This document shows positions 32,875-42,901 of a stretch of 48,383 bases of DNA, piece after piece (position 1 is the stretch's first letter; the number at the start of each line of letters is the position of its first letter). Both the position numbers and the translations under genes were made by a program. The notes beneath the pieces were generated by a model, which worked only from the letters and a program-made list of their open reading frames with translations, was not told the origin of the DNA and made no database searches. The stretch spans positions 1 through 48,383 of the forward strand of contig JABANN010000239.1 of NCBI GenBank assembly GCA_013115125.1, given 5' to 3'. This DNA comes from Perkinsus olseni. Its lineage: Eukaryota; Perkinsozoa; Perkinsida.

Positions 32875-34472
32875 ATGTCCCAGACTACAGTTATGGCAGC
32901 AGGACCAGGGCTGAAGGGAGACAGCACTCCGACTGCTGTTGCTGCTGCGGCTGGGAAGACCACGGAGAACTCCTTTCGGCGTAATAGAGTTTGGCGGGGT
33001 AATGGGCCATCAACGGGCACCTTGAGGTGGGTGGTCAAGCCGTATCAGTCGAGGGGTAAGGGAGGGGGCAAGGGAGGGGCCCACAGCCGCTTCCGCGGAG
33101 GCCCGAAGCATCGTGATGGCAGGTGAGGTCGACTGTGAAGCGACTGGTTTGGTATGGCTTCAAGTTTCAGGAAGGGCGGTGGCCGGGTGGAGTCGGATAA
33201 GACGTCTACGATTGCGGAGAGCGTTGAGGCGTACGACGACGAGGAGGAGGAGCCTCGTAAGGGCTCCTCAGCCCAGTCGACAGCTTCAGGGGGCTCGAGT
33301 CCGGTCTCGGAAGGCCTTGCAAGCAGCCCAGCCGAAGAGGTATTTCATGGCGCGTGACGGTTAGGTGGGAGTCTGGCCAGTGTCCCTCCTTCTCTTCAGC
33401 ACACCGGTCCCTGTTCAACCACGTCCTCTGCTACGAGTTCATCCCAGTCCAGCAAGACTCGGCCCGGCCCTTCTCCTGATGTTGTCGGCCAGGAACCTAT
33501 CCCACAGGACATGGCTGTGTCGACCTCCCTTCGGATTGCTTGGGGGGCCATGACCTGTACGTGCCCTGAGTGCACCCAGAGAGTGGCGGACTCTGTACTC
33601 AAGTGTTTCACCGAGAGGAAGACATGGACACCTGGGGAGGCGGTAGATGTGGGCAACGAGATCAGCTCGATGGTAGTAGGCCTCCAATCCTCGGTGCTGT
33701 GACCGATCATCTCCTGTCTTTTCCGTCAGCCTGCCCAACACAGCCCTCACGGCCGGCCCTCGCTAGCTGACCGAAACGCGATCAGCTCGACCTCAAATCG
33801 TTTGAGCTCTCCCTCGTCTTCGTCTTCCTCTCACGAGAATGCTTACACTAAACACCCGTGCAGACTGAGGCTTGTTGGTGACATGTCCAGAGCCTGCCGA
33901 GAGGAACTCCTATATGGTAGATGTAAACGAGGGGCCGCCTGCCAATTCAGTCACGATAGATCCCATGCCGAGGTAAGCCTTCACGTCAGTTCTTTATAGC
34001 TGAACTCTGCCACTCAGGCTCTGCGGAGGATGCACAAGTCACAGATGTGTCGTTGGGGACGGGATTGCTACTTTGGAGCCAATTGCCTGTATAGCCACAG
34101 TCAAGCCGAAATCGCTGATGCTCAGGCTTGGCTCATTGGAGGCCCTCTTGATAAGTGATGGCGGGTCGGCATCATCGTGGAGGGCTTACGGAGGCTGCTG
34201 TCAGGTACTCTAGGGAGCGCTACTTGGTTCATCAGTCCAAAATGACCACGGACCTCTTTACTGAGCTTCAAAGGAAGCATCAGTATCGGTACGAAGACCC
34301 TTTTTATCCGACCACGATGGCGATGGCGCCAGGAGGAGGAGGGCTCGCCCCAATGCTCCTGCAACCCGGTGGACCGTCACCAGCAGCCCAATACGGAGGA
34401 AACCGAGGTCGGCTTTCCACTGTCGTCCGTAACGTTCCAACGTCTTTCGCAGGTATGGGCCGCTATCATTAG
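32875..34472 (+). CDS. Tandem CCCH zinc-finger protein
   Basis: Six exons join in phase with introns 33123-33170, 33340-33399, 33694-33729, 33973-34016 and 34155-34204. The protein starts MSQTTVMAAGPGLKGD and has a basic Gly-rich stretch (GKGGGKGGAHSRFRGG, RNA-binding type) and an acidic Ser-rich linker. Next is a segment with several Cys (ITCTCPEC-like, read as AMTCTCPECTQRVADSV), then two CCCH fingers. Finger one is CREELLYGRCKRGAACQFSH (C-x8-C-x5-C-x3-H) and finger two is CRWGRDCYFGANCLYSH (C-x5-C-x5-C-x3-H). The tail is basic, then Gly/Pro-rich. CCCH pairs usually bind single-stranded RNA, such as AU-rich 3' UTRs or splicing substrates. The third intron, 36 bases, is very short with a weak donor (gtgctg). 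Nuclear or cytoplasmic RNA-regulatory role inferred. Confidence 0.82.
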
Positions 34473-34913
34473 AAGACTTCACTCGGCCGTGTTTTCGATC
34501 ATTTTGTCTGACTCAAGGCAATCACTTCCTGCGCGGAGCAGGGTATGCGGTTTTGTTGCCCGCTAACTATATCGTCTATTGATTGTGAATCGATATTGGT
34601 AGCGAATGAGTCTTTGCGTGGTTCACCAGTGGCTGCCCCATGGCCCGTTGTACAATACTGCTTCGGAAGCTGGTGTATTTCGGTTCTCACGAGTCTTCCA
34701 GAGGCCTCGGGATCGATTCCGGCACCGTACATCCCGACTTATATTTTCTGGGCAAGCCTCTATATCATCAGTCCTAGTCCTTACTGTTGTGGCTCCTCTC
34801 ATCCCCTGTATTATTACTGTACTATGCTGCTGCTTACCGTGATGAATGGTTTTAGTCTCCGCGACTATCTGCTGTCTAGAGCGGAGACCCCTCAATAGAG
34901 ATCATTTTCTAGC

Positions 34914-34914
<1 letters not shown>

Positions 34915-34956
<42 letters not shown>
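34915..34956 (+). repeat. (CAA)14 microsatellite
   Basis: Perfect CAA run in non-coding DNA. It is the same motif as the polyglutamine run in paralog B, so CAA expansion recurs in this genome. Confidence 0.95.
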
Positions 34957-34957
<1 letters not shown>

Positions 34958-35266
34958 AGTAATATGCAGGAAACAGGGGTGGTGATAAATTCCCTCGTTC
35001 TCTTCCCCTCAATGGCTGCCCGTTTCTTCTCTTCACGAAGGGACGTAACAGTTACATATCTATTCGCATTGCTCCTAAGAGCCGCATACCCTCCCCTTCG
35101 TGTGTCGTTGATGTGGAGAGTGAATGAGTTCGTTCAGTGCTACGTCGGCAAATTATCATCATCGTCTTTGTTTTCGTCCTTGTTGTCATATTTGCTCCCT
35201 TATTGTTGGTGTTGTTCTTGAAATTTACGATAAACAATATGTGAAACGTCTCCTGTGTCTTTCTCT

Positions 35267-35295
35267 TCGTCGTCGTCGTCGTCGTCGTCGTCGTC
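35267..35295 (+). repeat. (TCG)n microsatellite
   Basis: About ten TCG units about 150 bases upstream of the NLE start codon. Confidence 0.9.
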
Positions 35296-35443
35296 CTGCT
35301 GCTCCTGCTTGAGTTTGCTGTGTCGGGGTTATACTTCTCCCTACACTTATGCTCCGCGTCTGTACCTTACAAGCTTGCCTCGAGGATTGAGTTCAAGTAC
35401 TTGCTAGATTATACCGTCGCAGGGGCTAGTTACGCTCTGTTCG

Positions 35444-37993
35444 ATGGCGCCGTCTCCGAAGAAGAGAGCTGCACCGAAAGGTCGAGTGATGGCTCAGAAG
35501 AAGAAAAAGGAGGCTCCGCAGATATCGCCAGAGGACACTGTCATCATACAGTTCGTCAGTGCTGATGGTAGGTTGAATGGAGACTCAACCGTCGAGGGAA
35601 GGGACAGGCGGTTATCGCTTCAGGAGTGGGCACTGGGTCGGAGCTCAGTCTCCCTCTGAACACTGATCGTGCGGAACTTCAGTCCCTCTTGAAGGAGCTG
35701 CTGCTGTCGGACATCGAACAGGTAGACGGACGACCGTCGTAGAGGAGGTTGTGAAGGGTGCAGTGTCAGGCTCCTAAGAACGAAGAGCTCAGAGACGAGA
35801 TTCAGGACACTGATTACTCTTTTGTCTTGAATGACAGTAGGTAGCGGCGAGGCAGGGCTAGCATTACGGTGGTACTTTGTAGGTACGCAGGAGGTGTCTT
35901 CGACACTGCATGCCGCTTGGACAGCACTTGAGGCTCAGCCTTCAGCTGAGCAGACGCTTCGGGTTCGGTAATATTGGCGATTGTCGTGAACGCTCGGTCT
36001 ACGAATTCGAAGTAGCAGAGTTCTGAGCATGCCTTGTTAAAATCGCGCTCCTTGTCGATGAGGAGAGACCATTGTCGGGCGTGAGCTGACCGGTGCGGTA
36101 GGCGAGACGATTCACTAACGGAAGCCACTTCTAGGAGCCTCGGAAATGGGACTGTCAACAGTGAGAGCAGCTCAACTGTGTTGCGGCATCCACGCTCGAT
36201 GACCCGGTGTGAAAAATCGTGATGCTATTGCTAGACGCACCGCGTTCTTTTCGAGCACGGTCTTCTGCTTGATACTCAGCAATCTCGTTATGGCAGGTAC
36301 CATCCGCTGGCCCGCTTCCGAGTGCGACCGGTGACGAGATGCACATCCTCTATGACGGGCCATACGGATTCTGTCCTGTGCGCTGCTTTCAGTCCTGATG
36401 GTAGCGGCGGGCGATGGCTTCGGTCGCTTGAGCAGCAGTGGTGAACTCAGGCTCGAAGTTGGCGACAGGGTCGGGCGACTGCACTGTGAGGTTGTGGGAT
36501 CTCTTCACTGAGACGCCCGCACACACCTGCAAGGTAGGGGCTATGTCCCGCAGACTAGCTCGGGTTGTGGTGATGATCTGTGTGGTAGGGCCATGCGTCC
36601 TGGGTGCTCCTCGTGGCTTGGTCTGGTGATGGCAAGAGACTGTTGTCTGCCGGCATGGACAAGACTGCTATTGTTTGGGACGGAGCTAAGGGGCAGAAGC
36701 TGGGCACTTTGAAGGGTACGCAGTACGGTTTGTGCATGCGTGCAGTAGCTTCATCATAGGTCACACTGGTCCTATCACCTGTGGTACTTGGCAGCCTTTC
36801 CATTTGCTCGCTGATGGCCAGCTAGTGCCCAACATCGCTACGGGGTCCAAGGATATGAGCATTCGCGTTTGGAGTGGTAGGCGGTCGTCCAGGTGGCTAG
36901 GCTTATTGGTGGAGCCTTTGATGGTTTATAGGTGCTAACCATACGGTTTTGTTCGTCCTCACTTCCCACACGGCACCTGTCACGTGCCTGCGGTGGACAG
37001 GAGAGGATTACATAATCTCCGGTAGTCGAGACCGTGTATTGAAGGTGAGTTGGTCGCCGGGTGGTACTCGAGGAAGTGGTCACGCGGTCATCGTCAGGCA
37101 TGGTCGACTAAGGACGGCCGAATGTTGAGAGAATTCAAGGGTCATGCGCACTGGGTTAATACAGTCTGTTGCAACACAGTAGGCGAAGGGGTTAGCGTCG
37201 TTGGTGGGCCTTTGACCTTTCATCTTCAGGATTACGTCACCCTCAAGACGGGGTGCTTCGGCGAGAAGGACCAGCCGGCCACGGCGGAGACGACTGTGGC
37301 GGAGCTTAAGGAGAGGGCCCTTCAAAGGTGAAGCCTGGCAAGGTCCTCGTCGTTTTGGCAGGATCTTGATTCAGGTATAATAAGATGATTCAGCGAACAG
37401 GAGGGGTGGGTGAGAGGATTCTATCCGGCAGTGACGACTTCACGATGTTCCTCTGGAGCATGGACAGTAAGTACACTAGGGGAGCTTTTTTACCTTGGCC
37501 TCGAGATTGAGCTTTTGATTCAGGCAAGAAACCTTTGTGTCGGCTGACCGGTCACCAGAAGCTGGTCAACAATGTACAGTTCAGCCCTGATGGTCGTATG
37601 ATTGCTAGCGCCAGCTTTGACAAATCTGTCCGTCTGTGGGATGGCGTGACCGGAAAGTGAGTACCAGCAGCGCCCTCGGAGCTCGACCATTGCCGCTATA
37701 TGCAGGTTCATATGCGCCCTTAGAGGCCACGTTGCTGATGTGTACATGGTATCTTGGTCGGCTGACAGTCGCATGCTCGTTTCAGGGTCCAAAGATTCCA
37801 CTGTGAAGGTAGGAGTGCGGGATCTCGTGATGAATCTTATTACAATGATCAGGTGTGGGACGCTGCTAAGCGTAAGCTGAAGGAGGATCTCCCAGGGCAT
37901 GCCGACGAGGTCTTCGCCGTGGACTGGAGTGGTGACGGCGCCCGAGTGGTCAGTGCTGGCCGCGATAAAGTTGTTAAAATATGGAAGCATTGA
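35444..37993 (+). CDS. NLE1: Notchless homolog (NLE1/Rsa4), WD40 ribosome-assembly protein
   Basis: The family is recognised with confidence from the NLE domain and the order of the WD40 repeats. The N-terminal exons encode a Lys-rich start ([15 protein letters not shown]), the ubiquitin-like NLE domain ([18 protein letters not shown]) and the family hallmark [20 protein letters not shown]. Repeats follow: [100 protein letters not shown], and [17 protein letters not shown] ending VVKIWKH at 37993. Rsa4/NLE docks the Rea1/MDN1 AAA-ATPase MIDAS domain through its N-terminal domain and drives pre-60S maturation in nucleolus and nucleoplasm. Most introns are 40-60 bases, but the one at 35968-36296 is 329 bases. 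Confidence 0.95.
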
Positions 37994-38389
37994 GAAGATA
38001 ATGCTGTCGCTGTTCCTCGTATTTTACCACAACGTACGTTTCCTCAGAACTGACTGTTGCTGAGTTCTTAATTCGTGGATGGAGTGGTATGAGAGTGTAT
38101 GCACGCATGCACATGCGCGCGCCTCTGCAACCGTTTCGCCCTTTAGCGACCATTCGCCATCCATAGTCGTCGTCTGTTGTCCGACTCCGCTATTTTACCC
38201 TGAGCAAGATCAACGGGTCGCCTCCACCACAGCGATTATCCCCGCTATGTTGTTTATTCTACTGCCGAGGCAGGGTTTTCCGTTAAGAAAAAATTTCGTG
38301 GCGCGCGGTCATTCGATAAGCGTTTCGTCGGAGCAGAGGGCAAGTGCTCACGCTTCCCGTGACAGAGAGTGAACTGTTATCATCAGTGA
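37994..38389. other. Short intergenic region with an alternating purine-pyrimidine tract
   Basis: Between the NLE stop and the next start codon. At 38095-38122 it carries 28 bases of strict purine-pyrimidine alternation (GTGTATGCACGC, then ATGCACATGCGCGCGC). Such DNA can adopt the Z form and is often found near promoters. No exon is seen. Confidence 0.6.
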
Positions 38390-38779
38390 ATGCTGAGCAG
38401 ACTCTTCCAGCGAGGCCTACCCAAGTTAGGTGGAGGCCCTTCGATGATGGGCCTTGTCCAGGTAACCAGTGGCCTAGGCTAACGGCGGTGGATGCCCTTC
38501 TGGGCTCAGGCTCGCTTCAACAGCAGCAGCGCTAGCGTCCAAGCAGCCCCCTTCAGCACTACGACCAGCGAGCAGGATAAGCCTAAGAGAACTAGGCGCA
38601 AGAAGCAGCGTCGTGTGATGAAGGATGGTCCCCACAGTGAGGTCACGTATGGCTCCTGCACTCGAGTGAGGTTTCGGGTAGATACCGGCCTTCATCAGCT
38701 TTGTTCGCTCTCTCCTGAGCTCAGCAAGATCGTTGGTGCGTCCAAGGCGAGCCGTGTTGATATCAATAAGAAACTGTAA
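38390..38779 (+). CDS. Small basic protein with a probable mitochondrial presequence
   Basis: Two exons join in phase 0 across a 48-base intron (38462-38509). The protein, about 113 residues, starts MLSRLFQRGLPKLGGGPSM, a typical amphipathic, acid-free mitochondrial leader, followed by APFSTTTSEQDK, a plausible cleavage site. A very basic segment (KPKRTRRKKQRRVMKDG) and a short folded-looking end (VRFRVDTGLHQLCSLSPEL) follow. Size, basicity and targeting fit a mitochondrial ribosomal or nucleoid protein; I cannot name it. The open frame that starts without an ATG at 38344 uses another reading frame and ends early, so it was not chosen. Confidence 0.68.
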
Positions 38780-39000
38780 CTCTGTGGGCTGTGACACTTT
38801 GACGCTCGAGACCTGTCAGGTGGGGATATATCAAGTCCCACAACCTGCAAGAGGAGAGTGACAAGAGAAATATTAAGCCGGATGCCGTTCTAGGCAAGCA
38901 TACCTACTCCTCGTCGATTCTCGATGGTATCTTACCGTCGATTCAGCCGACTTATTCCGATTCATTTTGACGGCATCCTCCTCGTTCTTAAGAATCATTC

Positions 39001-39282
39001 CGGTTTGTTGTGATGATATCCTTCTCAATTGGTGAGGTCGGCTCTTCCGGTTTGTTGTGATGATATCTTTCTCAATTAGTGAGGTCGGCTCTTCCGGTTT
39101 GTTGTGATGATATCTTTCTCAATTAGTGAGGTCGGCTCTTCTGGTTTGTTGTTATGGTATCTTTCTCAATTAGTGAGGTCGGCTCTTCCGGTTTGTTGTT
39201 ATGGTATCTTTCTCAATTAGTGAGGTCTGCTGTTCCGGTCTGTTGCGATGGTATCTTTCTCAACGCTTTAGGTCGAGTCATT
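39001..39282 (+). repeat. 47-bp minisatellite, six copies
   Basis: Six head-to-tail units start at 39001, 39048, 39095, 39142, 39189 and 39236. Each reads CGGTTTGTTG, then a TGATGATATC-type box, TTTCTCAATT, AGTGAGGTCG and GCTCTTC. Copies 1-3 have TGATGATATC and copies 4-6 have TATGGTATC-type boxes. The last unit has diverged most. A 47-base period is not a multiple of three, so the open frames across it are fortuitous. Confidence 0.95.
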
Positions 39283-39756
39283 CCGGTTCCAGTGGTGAAC
39301 ATGTGTACCATGCAGAAGTACGTCCAGAAGCACGTAACGAAGATCGAAGCGGCGGCATAGAAGGGAGGCTCGCCCGTCACGCCCAACTAACGTCTCTACT
39401 AGATAGACTTATTTCATGCACTACTGCAGTATCAACTTTTAGCCACGGCAAATACCTGCTTGGGTTCACTGGGAGTTTTGCTGGTTGCTAGTTGTGCGAT
39501 CTTGCGCCGAAGCTAGCGCTCGCCCTGGTAATCGATTTATTTTTTGGGAGCATGCTGTCGTAGGGTGTAGCAGTCCCCTGATCCTCTGTGGGTTGATGAA
39601 TCGTGACTTGATGCCACAGGCGCTGCAGAGTTGAGAGGTCTGTAACGTCTCTAAGACCGATAACAGGGCTGGCGTGTTGAAGGGAGTGGATATGCTTTTC
39701 TTGTGATGAGAGGAGACATGAAAATTAGAGCTCAGTTTCTAGGCCTCATAGAGAGT

Positions 39757-41976
39757 ATGTCCAGCAGCGATAACAAAGCAACGGTAGAGAGCAAGGAGGA
39801 GCCTAAGTCTCAGGACTCAGAGCAGTTCGAGACTCCCGCTAGCAGTACTCCGGCTGAGCCGGTTGATGATGTGGTAGTATCATAACTACGCTACTTACAA
39901 GTTGGCAAGTTTGTGGTATAGGCCCATGAACAGGCCGAGATCAAAGATTTGCTCGACAAGATGCACATAGCGCCAGCGGCTCCCCCGAAAGCTGTAAGGT
40001 TGGGAGAGTCTGAGGGGAGGGAGGACGTTGCTGTCGTTATGTTAGCATAAGTTCTGGAATACGCAGCCGGTGCCGCAGCTAGGTCCCGTCCCCGAGGACG
40101 CCAGAGGTAGTAATTTTCTTTGAGGTTGGTGGGGCTCTTAAGCGGCCATTCAGGTCCTATTGACGAGCCCAAGAAGGTGTCCGATATTCCCAAGGAGCCC
40201 TACAACCTTCCAGCAGCCTTCGAGTGGTCTAATATCGATGTTAATGACCCGGAGCAGATCCAGGAGGTTTATACTCTTCTCAATGAGAATTATGTCGAGG
40301 ACGATGAGGCCATGTTTCGGTAGGAACACTACTAGTCTCGGTGAAGTTACGCAGGCTCTCTTTAGGTTCGACTACAGCCCTGAGTTCCTTCGGTGGGCCC
40401 TCACGCCTCCCCACTATGTGCCGGAGTGGCATTTCGGCGTGAGAGTGAAGTCAAACGGGAAGGTAGTGAATAAGGCAGATGACATCCGTGTAACGAAGGT
40501 GCCCTGCTTCAGTTGGTGGGCTTCATCACTGGCATTCCAGCGACTATGGACATCCGCGGAGATGAGCTGCGGACGGTTGAGATCAACTTCTTGTGTGTTC
40601 ATAAGAAGCTCAGGTGCTGCTGTCAGAGTCGCCGCTGTGTTGGGGACTTGGAATGGGTTTATCTCAGGTCTAAGCGTCTTGCTCCAGTGCTAATCAAGGA
40701 GGTCACACGAAGGGTTAACCTGACGGATCGGTGGCAGGTGGGTGTGCTTTTAGAGTTAGGCATGTGTTGGATGCTTCTGTTCCTCTCAGGCTGTTTATAC
40801 GTCGGGAGCTATCCTTCCTCGACCCATCACAACTGCACGATACCATCACAGGTGAGGATAAGGCTCGCTGTAAGTACACTATGGCGACTGCCAGGTCGTT
40901 GAACCCTAAGAAGCTCTGTGAGGTCGGCTTCACTCGCCTAGCCCCTCGAATGACCATGGCTAGGTGTATCAAGCTGTACAAGGTAGTAGAACTAGCTGCG
41001 TAATCGACCGTCGCGAGAGTAGTGGTGATAGGTAGCTGACCATCCCACCACCTCTGGCCTGAGACCGATGGAGATGAAGGACAGAAAGCAGGTTACTAAG
41101 TTACTGAATGAGTACTACTGAAGGGCTTCTGGTCGTACAGAGGAGATGGGCCGTTTCTACCAGGTACTTGTCTAAATTCAAAGCCCATCCGATTCTGTCC
41201 CAGCACGAGGTTGGTCATTGGCTGCTGCCTCGGGAGAATGTCATACAGACATACGTAAGCTACTGGGAGATGGTTGGGAAAGGGAATGGCTGCGAGCGTC
41301 CTGGTATCTTTTGAACGCGCTAGCATCAGGCTTCAACATGAGATACGGGGTTCTTCCGTCAGACCGGGTTCTGAATGTGTCTGTTTTTGTAGGTCCGCGA
41401 GGAGAATGGAAAAGTTACTGACTTTTTGTCATTCTATTCCCTCCCGAGCTCCGTCCTGGGCAATGACAAGCACAAGTAGGCCCCGCCTCCTCAGCTGCCC
41501 TCAAGGCTCGCAAATGTCGTGGTCTCCTTTTCAGAACTCTCTACGCAGCGTATTCCTATTACAACGTGGCCAACACTGTCAGTTTGAAGCAACTTATGTC
41601 TGATGCTCTCGTTTTGGTGAGTTTAGTACTCTGGGTTCGACTCTAGATCCGCGTGCGGAGACCGGGTTCCTCCCTCGTCGTATTGTTGGTGACTTTTAGG
41701 CGAAACAGGAAGGATATGATGTCTTCAACGCGTTGAACCTGATGGACAACAACGAGTTTTTAGAGGTAGTAAATAAGGCAATACCGTAGTGGGTAGTTGG
41801 GTGCTCTCAGGACTTGAAATTCGGCCGGGGTGATGGTGACCTTCAGTACTACTTGTACAACTGGAAGTGTCCCTTCATGGAGCCCCAGGACATGGGCCTG
41901 GTAATACCATCCTTCGCACACAGCTTCGCTCCGCCTTTTCCTTTGTTATTCTGTTTTTTGGTAGGTCCTACTGTAA
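39757..41976 (+). CDS. NMT: Glycylpeptide N-tetradecanoyltransferase (N-myristoyltransferase)
   Basis: The enzyme moves myristate from myristoyl-CoA to the N-terminal glycine of target proteins in the cytosol. Family motifs appear in order across about ten exons: [104 protein letters not shown] with [21 protein letters not shown], and [18 protein letters not shown]. It ends GLVLL; the free C-terminal carboxylate is catalytic in this family. [21 protein letters not shown] holds the myristoyl-CoA site. The N-terminal 60 or so residues are acidic and Ser-rich, as usual. Start chosen at [16 protein letters not shown]. Introns are 45-75 bases. Full length, with no missing block seen. Confidence 0.95.
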
Positions 41977-42180
41977 ACGGCGGCGGCGGTGAGTGAAGGT
42001 GGGTGACGTTATCGTCATTGTTACTGTTTGGTATTACCCCTTGATATGCCTTACCGGAATTGGTACAATAATAACAATACAACAGATAGTTTCCAGTTCT
42101 GATGAGTATTGTGTTGGCATATTTCTCATACCAACTTTTTCTCAACGTCAGTTTCTTTTCCAAAGCACATCCCTTGAATC

Positions 42181-42676
42181 ATGGGAGCAGTAGTATCTCG
42201 CATGTCCGACTTCTTGGAAGAGCATCCTAAGCTTAAGGTGGCCAAGAGCAGGTTGACCAAGGTAGTGCAACCTGATGACGCTGAAGGGCGTATCTTTTGT
42301 CATTCAGTTGACATCGAATGCCCGATGGTTGGGTGGCCATATAGTGTGGACAGCAGTAGTGTCGGCTATTGTGCTTGCTGTACCAGTCTTTTTCGAGTAA
42401 GTATTTAGAGGTATCTTAGGTTGACTCGGGCGAAATACATGATATTAGATACGAGCGAGAGTGCCAGTTCTTCGACCAGATGAATCAGCTGCAGCAGGCG
42501 CAGATGAACGTAAGTCCGCGCTACGCTTTGGGAGTCGGTCACTTCGGATTGAGCCGGCACCCAGCTTTGCTAGTATTTCAGTGCTGGGGTCCTTCACCAT
42601 AGGAAGGCGATTGTGTTTTATTTCTTTCACGTTTATGCTCCTATTTTGGTAGGCCGCTACTACCTCAAGCGCGTAA
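42181..42676 (+). CDS. Small protein with an N-myristoylation-type N-terminus
   Basis: Three exons join in phase: 42181-42396, 42420-42509 and 42653-42676, ending NAATTSSA. The protein is about 109 residues. It starts MGAVVSRMSDFLEEHP: Gly at 2 and Ser at 6 fit the N-myristoylation consensus (M-G-x-x-x-S/T). It then has QPDDAEGRIFCHSVDIECP with several Cys, an acidic/Tyr segment and a Gln/Met-rich helix (FFDQMNQLQQAQMN). I do not recognise a family. It begins 204 bases downstream of N-myristoyltransferase on the same strand; the link may be chance. Membrane association through myristate, perhaps with a palmitoyl-cysteine, is inferred. The first intron is only 23 bases, which is suspiciously short, so that junction may be misread. 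Confidence 0.6.
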
Positions 42677-42901
42677 GGAGGTTCAATAACATAGAATGGA
42701 AGAAGATGATGATGATTCCGGCAGCATTTTTACCATATACTACTACTCTTACTGCCAGTATCGTTTCAGCAGCAACAGCGGCAGTTCCTTCATGCCTCGC
42801 GTTATTTTTATAGTCATAGGGCTGCCAGTTCGGATGATGGCTACCGACCGGACGGATGAAGATAATTTTGTTGTTTGACGGATCCATTGATTCCTTCGTA
42901 C

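Larger units (their letters stand above)
34473..35443. other. Intergenic with two trinucleotide repeats
   Basis: No exon is supported. The region holds a (CAA)n run and a (TCG)n run (listed separately). It separates the CCCH gene from NLE and should contain the NLE promoter. A frame at 34545-34898 ends without splice context. Confidence 0.5.

Noticed and set aside
35814-36158. Minus-strand 114-codon frame in the long NLE intron
   Set aside because: It runs across two NLE introns and an exon, and no donor or acceptor supports it. Kept only as a reason to check the intron for a non-coding RNA.
39154-39491. Open frames across the 47-bp repeats
   Set aside because: The period is not a multiple of three and the frames change with each unit, so they are by-products of the repeat.
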